DNA of 6,151 nt, from positions 1 through 6,151 of the forward strand of contig SXTL01000083.1 in the NCBI GenBank assembly GCA_005790965.1. The letters run 5' to 3'. Under the pieces are notes generated by a model. It was given only the letters and a program-made list of their open reading frames with translations, made no database searches and was not told the origin of the DNA. Within the stretch, counting starts at the first letter, position 1. Each line of letters starts with the position of its first letter. Source of the DNA: Burkholderiales bacterium (GTDB taxonomy: Bacteria; Pseudomonadota; Gammaproteobacteria; Burkholderiales; Thiobacillaceae). Below are positions 1-6,151 of the stretch, piece by piece. A program made the translations under genes and the position numbers.

Positions 1-1244
1 GAACGGGTCGGCATGTCGATGCCATACACATTCGGGAAGCGCACCGGCGGGCTGGCCGAGGCAAAGTACACCGCACGGGCACCGCAATCACGGGCCATCT
101 GGATAATCTCGCGACTGGTGGTGCCGCGCACAATAGAGTCATCCACCAGGAGCACATTCTTGCCGACAAATTCCACCGCCATGGCGTTCAGCTTCTGACG
201 CACCGACTTCTTGCGCTCCCCCTGACCGGGCATGATGACGGTGCGGCCGATATAGCGGTTCTTGATGAAGCCCTCGCGATAACTCACCCCTAAACGATTG
301 GCTAGTTGCAGGGCTGAAGGACGGCTTGTGTCAGGAATCGGGATCACCACATCGATCTGCAAATGGCCAAAATCACGGCGGATCTTCTCGGCCAGAAACT
401 CTCCCATACGCAGGCGGGTCTCGTACACCGAGGCATTGTCGATGATCGAATCCGGCCGCGCAAAATAGACATACTCAAAGATGCACGACTGCAACCGGGC
501 CGAGTCTGCACACTCACAGGTCTCCATCTCGCCTTCGCTGGTCACCACAATCGCTTCACCCGGCTTCACATCGCGCACCCGGGTGAAACCCATCGCATCC
601 ATCGCCACACTTTCTGAAGCCACCATCCAGGCATCGGCACCCGATGCGTCTTCGCGTCGGCCGATCACCAGCGGGCGAATTCCCTGCGGGTCACGAATAG
701 CCACTAAACCAAAACCGGCAATCAGGATAACCACGGCATAGGCCCCCCGACAGCGCCGATGCAAGGCCCTCACCGCCGTAAAGACGGCCTCACGGGTCGG
801 GGCGCGACCTTGGGCGGCAGCCTGCAACTCGTGCGCAAAGACATTTAGCAAGACCTCGGAGTCGGAACCCGTATTGACATGGCGCAGGTCATCACGAAAC
901 ACCTCATCCTTAAGCTGGGCGGTATTGGTCAGATTACCGTTGTGGGCCAGCACAATGCCGAACGGGGCATTGACATAAAAAGGCTGTGCCTCGGCTTTGG
1001 ACGAGGCATTACCGGCCGTCGGGTAACGCACATGAGCGATGCCAACATAACCCTCCAGATCGCGCATATCACGGGTGCGAAAGGCATCGCGGACCATCCC
1101 CTTGGACTTGCGCATATTGAACGAATTACCGTCCATGGTGCAGATACCTGCCGCATCCTGGCCGCGATGCTGCAAGAGCTGAAGTCCGTCATACAGCAAC
1201 TGATTAACGGGTTCGTGGGCAATGACCCCAATAATTCCGCACAT
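1..1244 (-). CDS. purF: Amidophosphoribosyltransferase, 5' part (C-terminus outside window)
   Basis: PurF catalyses the committed step of de novo purine synthesis: PRPP plus glutamine gives 5-phosphoribosylamine. The frame is open from the ATG at 1244 to the window edge, giving 414 codons plus two bases of a protein of about 505 residues in E. coli; only the C-terminal tail is missing. The product begins MCGIIGVIAH, so Cys2 is the N-terminal nucleophile of the glutaminase domain with only Met to remove and no propeptide, as in E. coli and unlike Bacillus. Further glutaminase motifs are LQHRGQDAAGI (24-34), GIAHVRYPTAG (68-78), LAHNGNLTN (99-107) and NTGSDSE (124-130). The phosphoribosyltransferase domain shows YFARPDSIID (260-269), IPIPDTSRPSA (301-311), GFIKNRYIGRTFI-like (325-337, with V for F) and the PRPP loop VLLVDDSIVRGTTS (364-377). 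No frameshift or internal stop was found when translating by hand. Confidence 0.98.
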   Translation of the reverse strand, partial: MCGIIGVIAHEPVNQLLYDGLQLLQHRGQDAAGICTMDGNSFNMRKSKGMVRDAFRTRDMRDLEGYVGIAHVRYPTAGNASSKAEAQPFYVNAPFGIVLAHNGNLTNTAQLKDEVFRDDLRHVNTGSDSEVLLNVFAHELQAAAQGRAPTREAVFTAVRALHRRCRGAYAVVILIAGFGLVAIRDPQGIRPLVIGRREDASGADAWMVASESVAMDAMGFTRVRDVKPGEAIVVTSEGEMETCECADSARLQSCIFEYVYFARPDSIIDNASVYETRLRMGEFLAEKIRRDFGHLQIDVVIPIPDTSRPSALQLANRLGVSYREGFIKNRYIGRTVIMPGQGERKKSVRQKLNAMAVEFVGKNVLLVDDSIVRGTTSREIIQMARDCGARAVYFASASPPVRFPNVYGIDMPTR

Positions 1245-1250
1245 GGCGCG

Positions 1251-1255
1251 TTCCT
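1251..1255 (-). promoter_or_regulatory. purF ribosome binding site
   Basis: The minus strand reads AGGAA with 6 nt to the purF ATG, in the 18-nt gap after the cvpA TAG. Good match and spacing fix the purF start at 1244. Confidence 0.75.
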
Positions 1256-1262
1256 ATGCAAA

Positions 1263-1751
1263 CTAAGTAAAACGAATCTTCTCGGCCAGCGCCTCAGGCA
1301 ACAACGGCCTGAAGCTCAACGCCACGGTCTCCAAAGGTGACCGCAAAAGCGAGCGCTGCCAAATCTCCGTTTGCGGCAGGGCGGTCAAACCGCTGGTCAT
1401 GACCAGCAGCACCAACACGACGCCCCCACGCAACAAACCAAACACACTGCCCAACAGGCGGTCTTCAAGGCTCAAACCCGCAACCCTGACCAAACCATTC
1501 AAGGCCGTCGACAACAGCATCGCTGCCAACAAGATGGCGATGAAGGCCAATCCCATCGCCACCGCATCGCGCAAACCACCCTCGGTCATACCCGGCAAAT
1601 ACGGCCCCAGCCACTGGGCCAAACGCCCGGCCAGAAAGAAAGCCGCCAGCCAGGCGGCCAGAGAAATCACCTCACGCACCAGACCCCGCTTCAAGCCCAT
1701 CAAGAAGAATAAAAGCACAATAGCCAAGGCGGCAAAGTCGAGTCCGGTCAC
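1263..1751 (-). CDS. cvpA: CvpA family inner-membrane protein
   Basis: The 162-residue product matches the length of E. coli CvpA, named for its requirement in colicin V production; its molecular function is not firmly established, though it has been linked to envelope stress and bile tolerance in enteric bacteria. The sequence is very hydrophobic, with four likely membrane helices at about 5-20, 28-47, 63-88 and 101-121. The family signature is seen in GLKRGLVREVISLAAWLAA (19-37) and in the RLLGSVFGLLRGGVVL segment (98-113). The tail after 122 is more polar and probably not membrane-spanning. Translation starts with GTG at 1751, overlapping the dedD stop as GTGA. No convincing ribosome binding site is visible, so coupling to dedD is likely. 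It is followed by purF after 18 nt, as in E. coli, where the pair is controlled by PurR; I saw no PurR-like operator here. Confidence 0.95.
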   Translation of the reverse strand: MTGLDFAALAIVLLFFLMGLKRGLVREVISLAAWLAAFFLAGRLAQWLGPYLPGMTEGGLRDAVAMGLAFIAILLAAMLLSTALNGLVRVAGLSLEDRLLGSVFGLLRGGVVLVLLVMTSGLTALPQTEIWQRSLLRSPLETVALSFRPLLPEALAEKIRFT

Positions 1752-2377
1752 GGATTAATCATCACGGCAGCGAACCCTTTACCACGCAACCGGGTCTGCA
1801 AATCCTGCGCGGCGGGTTTACCCGAAAAAGGGCCACAGCGCACTTTATAGCGACCCGCATCTTCAACGACATGGACCACAAAGCCCGCCTCCACGACCCG
1901 TTTCGCCAATTTATTGGCCCCCTCCTGGGAAGAAAACACCCCGAGTTGCAAAAATACTCCGCTCGCCGCGGCGGGAGCAGGCTTGGGAAGGTCGATTTTT
2001 GCCGCGCTGTTACCTGGCCCGGCAAGCGCGGGTTTCTGAACGAGCGCCGGTGCAGGCTTCGAACCACTCGGGACAGCTGCCGCTGATACCGGCGGGGTCA
2101 TGGCCGGAGCGCCCAGCGTAGGGCTGGGAGTTGGCGCAGGAAGGGCGGGAGACGCCGGCGGGGTCGCTAACGCAGCCCGCGCGTCCGCACCGCCCTCGAG
2201 CAAGACCGCACTGCCGGGAGTATCTCGAGACGGGATAACAATCTCGACCTCAGCCAAGGGAGGAGGTTCCTTGTCGAAGATCATCGGCAATGCCACCACC
2301 GTAACCAAAGCCAAAGCCACCGCACCGATCAAACGCCGGCGCGCACTCCGTTTCAGTGCCTCTGCTTCATCGATCAT
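1748..2377 (-). CDS. dedD: DedD-like SPOR-domain inner-membrane protein
   Basis: The predicted protein has 209 residues from the chosen start. It has a short basic cytoplasmic head (KRSARRR, residues 9-15), one membrane helix at about 16-34, a long Ala/Pro-rich periplasmic linker (35-139) and a C-terminal SPOR domain (about 140-209) containing FLQLGVFSS, ANKLAKRVVEAGF and YKVRCGPFSG. SPOR domains bind denuded glycan strands at the division septum, and DedD of E. coli is a non-essential divisome protein. This architecture and the position between folC and cvpA match DedD, although sequence identity outside the SPOR domain is usually low. The frame is open up to 2449, but the extra 24 residues (starting MVLSIRLQPS) would lie wholly inside folC and put an implausible segment before the basic head. 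The ATG at 2377, giving MIDEAEALKR, is therefore preferred. A single cysteine (Cys181) sits where many SPOR domains have Val. Confidence 0.88.
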   Translation of the reverse strand: MIDEAEALKRSARRRLIGAVALALVTVVALPMIFDKEPPPLAEVEIVIPSRDTPGSAVLLEGGADARAALATPPASPALPAPTPSPTLGAPAMTPPVSAAAVPSGSKPAPALVQKPALAGPGNSAAKIDLPKPAPAAASGVFLQLGVFSSQEGANKLAKRVVEAGFVVHVVEDAGRYKVRCGPFSGKPAAQDLQTRLRGKGFAAVMINP

Positions 2378-3671
2378 CAGCGCAACCCATAGATGTTTCC
2401 TGTTCGCGTATCGACTGCAGGACGGCTGCAATCGTATGGAAAGAACCAAACGCTGTAATTGTATCAGCGGCCCCGGCCGCGCGGCATGCCGCAGACCAGG
2501 CCGCAGTCACAGAAATATGGGTTCGGCTCGCACACCCAGCCAGCCTCAAGGCATCCGCCAGCGCCGCGACCGGCCCGGCTCGCTCGCCCTCTAAGGGTGC
2601 GATATGCCAGATATCAAAGCTGGCGCGCAGGGCAGCAACCACACCGGTCAAGTCTTTGTCGCCCAATAAGGCGCAAACGGCAATCCGCCTGCCTGTTGGC
2701 GGCAAATCAGCCATTTGCAGGGCCAAGGTGCGCGCCGCATGCGGATTGTGGGCTACATCCAGGATGCGTAACGGCGTCCGACCCACGACCTGGAAACGCC
2801 CAAGCACCTGGGCCTGTGCAATACCCGCCCGCACGGCCGACACCGGCAAAGGCAGTCGCGCCCGCAGCTGCCACAGTGCCGCCAGTGCCGCTGCCGCATT
2901 GTCGTATTGGTGTGCCCCCAGCAGGGACGGGCGCGGCAAGGCCGGAAAAACAGCGTCTCCGATCCGGCATGTCCAGCGCCCATCGTCGTCCGGCTCAACC
3001 CGAAATTGCTGTCCAAGACACAGGACCGGGGCGGCCGGGCTGGCCAGGACCGTAGCTGGCGGTTGAGGATCACTACACACCAGCGGTCGGCCGGGACGGG
3101 TAATCCCCGCCTTTTCGCGCCCGATGGTTTCGCGCTCCTGGCCAAGCCAAGCCTGGTGATCCAAATCGACTGGAGTAATCACGGCACAATCGGCAGCGAG
3201 AATATTGACCGCATCCAAACGGCCGCCCAAGCCTACTTCCAGTACAACGGCATCAAGCCCGGCGCGGGCAAAAAGCCACAAGGCCGCCAGGGTGCCCTGC
3301 TCGAAATAACTGAGTGGTATGTCTTTGCGCGCCGACTCAACAGCCGCCAAAGCCGCGCAGAGATCCGCATCACTGACCTCCTCGCCCGCCATGCGCACGC
3401 GTTCGTTGTAACGAAGCAGGTGCGGCGAGGTGTAGAGCCCCACGCGATAGCCACCGGCCCGTAGCATCGCCTCCAGAAAGGCACAGGTCGAGCCCTTGCC
3501 ATTCGTTCCGGCAACCGTGATGACAGGGAGCGTCAGGGTAATGTCCAGGCGTTCCCAGACCGCAGCAACCCGCTCCAAACCGAGCGTAATTTGGGTCGCG
3601 TTGCGTGACTCCAACCAGGCCAGCCAGCCCGCGAGATCCACGGGCGGCGTGGACGCGTGGTCTGCCATCAT
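2367..3671 (-). CDS. folC: Bifunctional dihydrofolate synthase / folylpolyglutamate synthase
   Basis: FolC is an ATP-dependent Mur-ligase-like enzyme that adds L-glutamate to dihydropteroate (giving dihydrofolate) and then extends the polyglutamate tail of reduced folates. At 434 residues it is of normal length. Visible motifs in order are the P-loop VAGTNGKGST (53-62), TSPHL (81-85), EVGLGGRLDAVN (145-156), the loop TPVDLDHQAWLG (166-177), REKAGI (185-190) with the lysine that is carbamylated in the family, the C-domain ribose/glutamate motif DVAHNPHA (305-312), DKD (338-340) and GSFHTIAAV (409-417). Dual activity is inferred because single-copy proteobacterial FolC proteins normally have it. 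Two ATGs in tandem (3671 and 3668) are possible starts. The first overlaps the accD stop as ATGA and is preferred. No strong ribosome binding site is seen, so coupling to accD is likely. The 3' end overlaps dedD by 11 nt. Confidence 0.97.
   Translation of the reverse strand: MMADHASTPPVDLAGWLAWLESRNATQITLGLERVAAVWERLDITLTLPVITVAGTNGKGSTCAFLEAMLRAGGYRVGLYTSPHLLRYNERVRMAGEEVSDADLCAALAAVESARKDIPLSYFEQGTLAALWLFARAGLDAVVLEVGLGGRLDAVNILAADCAVITPVDLDHQAWLGQERETIGREKAGITRPGRPLVCSDPQPPATVLASPAAPVLCLGQQFRVEPDDDGRWTCRIGDAVFPALPRPSLLGAHQYDNAAAALAALWQLRARLPLPVSAVRAGIAQAQVLGRFQVVGRTPLRILDVAHNPHAARTLALQMADLPPTGRRIAVCALLGDKDLTGVVAALRASFDIWHIAPLEGERAGPVAALADALRLAGCASRTHISVTAAWSAACRAAGAADTITAFGSFHTIAAVLQSIREQETSMGCADDR
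2397..2401 (-). promoter_or_regulatory. Shine-Dalgarno-like AGGAA near the folC/dedD junction
   Basis: The minus strand reads AGGAA inside the folC 3' end. It sits 6 nt before an in-frame folC ATG (2390) but 19 nt before the chosen dedD ATG (2377), which is too far for ordinary initiation. It may be chance, or it may load ribosomes that then reach dedD. No better site precedes dedD. Confidence 0.25.
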
Positions 3672-4534
3672 TCCAATACGGGGGATTTACGCCGCTGCAG
3701 TTGGGCAATTAGACGCGCTAATTCACGACGCATCTCGCGCCGATCAATGATGCGATCGACCGCGCCATGTTCAACCAGAAATTCCGAACGCTGGAAGCCT
3801 TCAGGCAGGGTCTGCCGCACGGTCTGTTCAATCACCCGGGGACCGGCAAAACCGATCAGGGCATTGGGCTCGCCGACAATGACATCGCCCAGCATGGCAA
3901 AACTAGCCGAAACGCCACCCATGGTCGGATCAGTCAACACCGAGATGAAAGGCTGCCGCCGGGCCGACAACTGGGTCAGGGCTGCCGAGGTCTTGGCCAT
4001 CTGCATCAGGGACAGCAAGCCTTCCTGCATCCGCGCCCCACCGCTGGCTGAGAAGCACACAAAGGCCTTCTTGCCCTTGATCGCCGCATCAACCCCGCGG
4101 ACAAACCGCTCGCCCACCACCGAACCCATCGAACCGCCCATGTACTTGAACTCAAAGGCCGCCACGACGACCGGAACCCCGTGCACGGTTCCTTCCATGA
4201 CCACCAACGCATCCTTCTCATCGGTCGCTTGGGTGGCCTCCGTGATCCGGTCCGTGTACTTGCGGCTGTCCTTGAACTTTAGGGTATCGATGGGCGACAC
4301 CGTCTGACCGATCTCAACACGCCCCGCTTCGTCCAGGAAGGTATCCAAGCGGCGCCGGGCACCAATGCGGTGATGGTGACCACACTTCGGGCAAACATGG
4401 GCGTTATTGTCGAGGTCCGCGCTGTAGAGCACCTCGTCACAAGCCGGACACTTGCTCCACAATCCTTCGGGGACGGTCTTGCGCGTCTCACGACGCTGAA
4501 TCTTGGGGCGAATGATTTTCTGGAACCAGCTCAT
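3668..4534 (-). CDS. accD: Acetyl-CoA carboxylase carboxyltransferase subunit beta
   Basis: AccD pairs with AccA (not in the window) to form the carboxyltransferase half of acetyl-CoA carboxylase, which moves the carboxyl group from biotin-BCCP to acetyl-CoA to make malonyl-CoA for fatty acid synthesis in the cytosol. The product has 288 residues, slightly shorter than the roughly 300 of E. coli. An N-terminal four-cysteine zinc ribbon is intact: CPAC (29-32) and CPKC (48-51). The crotonase-like carboxyltransferase core follows, with FEFKYMGGSMGSVVGE (127-142), SASGGARMQEG (162-172), TDPTMGGVSAS (201-211) and GFAGPRVIEQT (228-238). The ATG at 4534 lies 6 nt after trpA and has a strong AAGGAG. 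The stop codon overlaps the folC start (ATGA). The accD-folC pairing is common in proteobacteria. In E. coli the AccAD complex can bind its own mRNA; nothing here shows whether that applies. Confidence 0.98.
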   Translation of the reverse strand: MSWFQKIIRPKIQRRETRKTVPEGLWSKCPACDEVLYSADLDNNAHVCPKCGHHHRIGARRRLDTFLDEAGRVEIGQTVSPIDTLKFKDSRKYTDRITEATQATDEKDALVVMEGTVHGVPVVVAAFEFKYMGGSMGSVVGERFVRGVDAAIKGKKAFVCFSASGGARMQEGLLSLMQMAKTSAALTQLSARRQPFISVLTDPTMGGVSASFAMLGDVIVGEPNALIGFAGPRVIEQTVRQTLPEGFQRSEFLVEHGAVDRIIDRREMRRELARLIAQLQRRKSPVLE

Positions 4535-4540
4535 AAACAG

Positions 4541-5344
4541 TTACTCCTTACGATCCAGGGCGGCGCGAACGCCTGCCACAAAGTTTTTCACATTACCCAG
4601 CTGTTCATTCGGAGCCGATGATTCAATCTCCTGCACGATGCGTGAGCCAATCACCACGGCATCTGACACCTGCGCCACTTGGCGCGCGGTTTCGGCATCG
4701 CGTATACCAAAGCCAACGCCAATCGGCAGGCTTAAAAACTGCCGCAATTGCGGTATCTTGGCCGCAATGCTGGCGATATCAAGGTTACCTGCGCCCGTCA
4801 CCCCTTTCAGTGACACATAGTAAACATAACCCCGAGCCAACTGGGCCACCTGCGCAATACGCGCCTCGGTCGTGGTCGGCGCCAGCAAGAAGATAGGTGC
4901 AATGTCGTGACGCTGCAAAAATTCGAAGGCCGCATGACTCTCCTCGGGCGGAAAATCGACGGTCAACACACCATCGACGCCCACCTCAGCACAACGGGCT
5001 GCGAAGCGCTCCCAGCCCATAGCCTCAATCGGATTGCCATAGCCCATCAGCACCACAGGGGTGGTCGCATCTTGGCTACGAAACTCGGCCACCATGGCCA
5101 GCACCCCACTCAGGGTCATGCCGTTTTTCAGCGCCCGCTCGGAGGCCCGCTGAATGGTCGGGCCGTCAGCCATTGGGTCAGAAAAGGGCACGCCCAGTTC
5201 GATCACATCGGCGCCGGCCGCAACCAGGGTATGCATCAACGGCACGGTTTGGTCCAGCCCTGGATCACCAGCCGTGATAAAGGGAATCAGCGCCTTGCGC
5301 TGGGCGCCAGCAAGTTGTTCGAAAGTGGCTTGAATGCGGTTCAT
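4541..5344 (-). CDS. trpA: Tryptophan synthase alpha chain
   Basis: TrpA cleaves indole-3-glycerol phosphate to indole and glyceraldehyde 3-phosphate and passes indole through a tunnel to TrpB. The 267-residue product is full length for this TIM-barrel family. The catalytic residues fall at the textbook positions: Glu49 in VIELGVPFSDP and Asp60 in PMADGPTIQ. The mobile loop 6 reads VSLKGVTGAG (177-186) and keeps Thr183. The phosphate-binding segments GVGFGIRDAETA and VIGSRIV follow near the C-terminus. The ATG at 5344 overlaps the trpB stop by 4 nt, and a modest AAGGG lies 9 nt upstream inside trpB, so translation is probably coupled to trpB. The loop sequence resembles betaproteobacterial TrpA more than the LSRAGVTG form of enterics, as recalled from family knowledge. 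The last two sense codons (AAG GAG) double as the accD ribosome binding site. Confidence 0.98.
   Translation of the reverse strand: MNRIQATFEQLAGAQRKALIPFITAGDPGLDQTVPLMHTLVAAGADVIELGVPFSDPMADGPTIQRASERALKNGMTLSGVLAMVAEFRSQDATTPVVLMGYGNPIEAMGWERFAARCAEVGVDGVLTVDFPPEESHAAFEFLQRHDIAPIFLLAPTTTEARIAQVAQLARGYVYYVSLKGVTGAGNLDIASIAAKIPQLRQFLSLPIGVGFGIRDAETARQVAQVSDAVVIGSRIVQEIESSAPNEQLGNVKNFVAGVRAALDRKE
4544..4549 (-). promoter_or_regulatory. accD ribosome binding site embedded in trpA 3' end
   Basis: The minus strand reads AAGGAG followed by TAACTGTTT and then ATG, giving a 9-nt spacer. AAG GAG are the final Lys-Glu codons of trpA and the TAA of the spacer is the trpA stop. This is the best Shine-Dalgarno match in the window and fixes the accD start. 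Its position means ribosomes finishing trpA pass directly over it. Confidence 0.8.
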
Positions 5345-6151
5345 AGAGTAATGCCCTTGAGGTGGGCAACCGTGTTCATATCCTTATCACCACGGCCGGA
5401 GAGGTTGACCAGAAGGACATGATCCTGGCCCATCGTCGGCGCGATCTTGATGGCATAAGCCAACGCGTGGCTGGATTCCAAGGCCGGGATAATGCCTTCA
5501 AAACGGCACAAGGCATCAAAGGCCGCCAAAGCCTCGTCGTCAGTAGCCGCCACATATTCGGCCCGCCCCATATCCTTGAGCAGGCAGTGTTCGGGACCCA
5601 CACCAGGGTAATCAAGACCCGCCGAGATCGAGTGGGTCTCGATGATCTGGCCGTCAGCGTCCTGCATCAGATAGACCTTGTTGCCATGCAAAACACCAAC
5701 CCTGGCCTCGCCCGTCAAGGGTGCCGCGTGTTTACCGCTCGCCAGTCCATGGCCGCCAGCCTCAACGCCGATGATCCGCACGCCTGGAACCTCGATGTAG
5801 GGGTGGAACAGGCCAATCGCATTAGAGCCACCGCCCACGCAGGCGATGAGCGCATCCGGCTGACGACCAATCATCTCCGGCATCTGGACCTTGGCTTCAT
5901 CGCCAATAACGCACTGAAAGTCGCGCACCCTCATCGGATACGGGTGCGGACCGGCGGCGGTACCAAAGATGTAAAAGGTCGACTCGACATTGGTCACCCA
6001 GTCGCGAATGGCCTCGTTGCAGGCATCCTTCAAGGTGCGCGAACCCGAGGTCACTGGCACCACGGTCGCACCCAGGAGCTTCATGCGAAACACATTGGGG
6101 GCCTGGCGCTGGATGTCGTCGGCGCCCATGTACACGATGCACTCCATGCCA
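5341..6151 (-). CDS. trpB: Tryptophan synthase beta chain, 3' part (N-terminus outside window)
   Basis: TrpB is the PLP-dependent beta subunit of the cytosolic alpha2beta2 tryptophan synthase; it condenses indole, channelled from TrpA, with L-serine to give L-tryptophan. The visible 269 residues are the C-terminal two thirds of a protein usually about 400 long. The frame stays open to the window edge. The Met at 6147 is an internal residue, because the stretch GMECIVYMGADD matches the family interior just after the conserved AGQHG region. Counting from that Met, one sees the PLP-phosphate loop VGGGSNAIG (104-112), HSISAGLDYPGVGPEH (172-187), EGIIPALESSHA (217-228) and NLSGRGDKD (248-256), whose serine corresponds to the residue near the PLP ring nitrogen (Ser377 in Salmonella). 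The PLP lysine lies in the missing part. The TGA stop overlaps the trpA ATG by 4 nt (ATGA). Identification is very secure. Confidence 0.98.
   Translation of the reverse strand, partial: GMECIVYMGADDIQRQAPNVFRMKLLGATVVPVTSGSRTLKDACNEAIRDWVTNVESTFYIFGTAAGPHPYPMRVRDFQCVIGDEAKVQMPEMIGRQPDALIACVGGGSNAIGLFHPYIEVPGVRIIGVEAGGHGLASGKHAAPLTGEARVGVLHGNKVYLMQDADGQIIETHSISAGLDYPGVGPEHCLLKDMGRAEYVAATDDEALAAFDALCRFEGIIPALESSHALAYAIKIAPTMGQDHVLLVNLSGRGDKDMNTVAHLKGITL
5354..5358 (-). promoter_or_regulatory. Candidate ribosome binding site for trpA
   Basis: The minus strand reads AAGGG with 9 nt to the trpA ATG, and lies inside the 3' end of trpB. It is a moderate match at the long end of normal spacing. It supports the ATG at 5344 but probably works together with coupling to trpB termination. 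Confidence 0.45.

Noticed and set aside
929..1261. Minus-strand frame of 110 codons beginning MHRNAPCAELL
   Set aside because: Out-of-frame shadow of purF, which itself runs open to the window edge in the correct frame.
1245..1300. AT-richer stretch before purF considered as a promoter or PurR-type operator
   Set aside because: No paired -35/-10 elements and no match to the palindromic PurR consensus could be found by eye.
879..1340. Plus-strand frame of 153 codons opposite the purF start
   Set aside because: Antisense to the highly conserved glutaminase domain of purF; no support for independent coding.
1371..1758. Two plus-strand frames opposite cvpA giving Gln/His/Lys-rich products
   Set aside because: Mirror images of the hydrophobic cvpA codons; the polar low-complexity composition follows from antisense reading of Leu/Val/Ala codons.
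2060..2250. Repetitive-looking Ala/Pro-coding stretch in dedD considered as a tandem repeat
   Set aside because: It is a low-complexity periplasmic linker without a regular repeat unit, normal for SPOR-domain proteins.
2378..2449. Upstream extension of dedD by 24 codons to an ATG at 2449
   Set aside because: The extension lies wholly inside folC and lacks the basic head plus membrane helix order expected at the N-terminus; the 2377 start fits family architecture better.
2356..3066. Long plus-strand reading frame (236 codons) opposite folC, with another of 198 codons in a second frame
   Set aside because: Both lie antisense to a clear folC with all motifs intact. Their products are rich in Arg, Ala, Ser and Pro with no recognisable domain, as expected for mirror frames of GC-rich codons.
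3657..4307. Plus-strand reading frame of 216 codons opposite accD
   Set aside because: Fully antisense to accD; the product has no domain-like pattern and no ribosome site was noted.

Overview
The window is a single, densely packed run of seven bacterial housekeeping genes, all on the minus strand. In transcription order (right to left) they are trpB (3' part only), trpA, accD, folC, a dedD-type SPOR gene, cvpA and purF (5' part only). No plus-strand gene, RNA gene, mobile element, CRISPR array or terminator could be supported. The long plus-strand reading frames are mirrors of the GC-rich minus-strand genes.

The organism is most likely a proteobacterium, and probably a betaproteobacterium or close relative. 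The order trpB-trpA-accD-folC-dedD-cvpA-purF is a known proteobacterial arrangement. TrpA carries an active-site loop reading YYVSLKGVTGAG, and AccD carries the stretch TLKFKDSRKY; from memory, both look more like beta- than gammaproteobacterial versions. GC content is roughly 60% by eye. This placement is inference and was not tested by a search.

The layout is extremely tight. trpB/trpA and accD/folC share ATGA overlaps, dedD/cvpA share a GTGA overlap, and folC/dedD overlap by 11 nt. Only 6 nt separate trpA from accD and 18 nt separate cvpA from purF. The accD Shine-Dalgarno sequence lies inside the last codons of trpA. With no terminator or convincing internal promoter visible, the simplest reading is one transcript with translational coupling at most junctions.

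Functionally the operon joins several biosynthetic routes. trpBA encode the last step of tryptophan synthesis. accD encodes the carboxyltransferase beta subunit for malonyl-CoA. folC makes folylpolyglutamates, which purine synthesis uses as one-carbon carriers. purF commits PRPP to purine synthesis. dedD (septal peptidoglycan binding) and cvpA (inner-membrane protein) are the envelope members. All proteins have normal lengths for their families and intact key motifs. I see no undescribed system here; the findings below are modest points about gene junctions, start sites and taxonomic signal.
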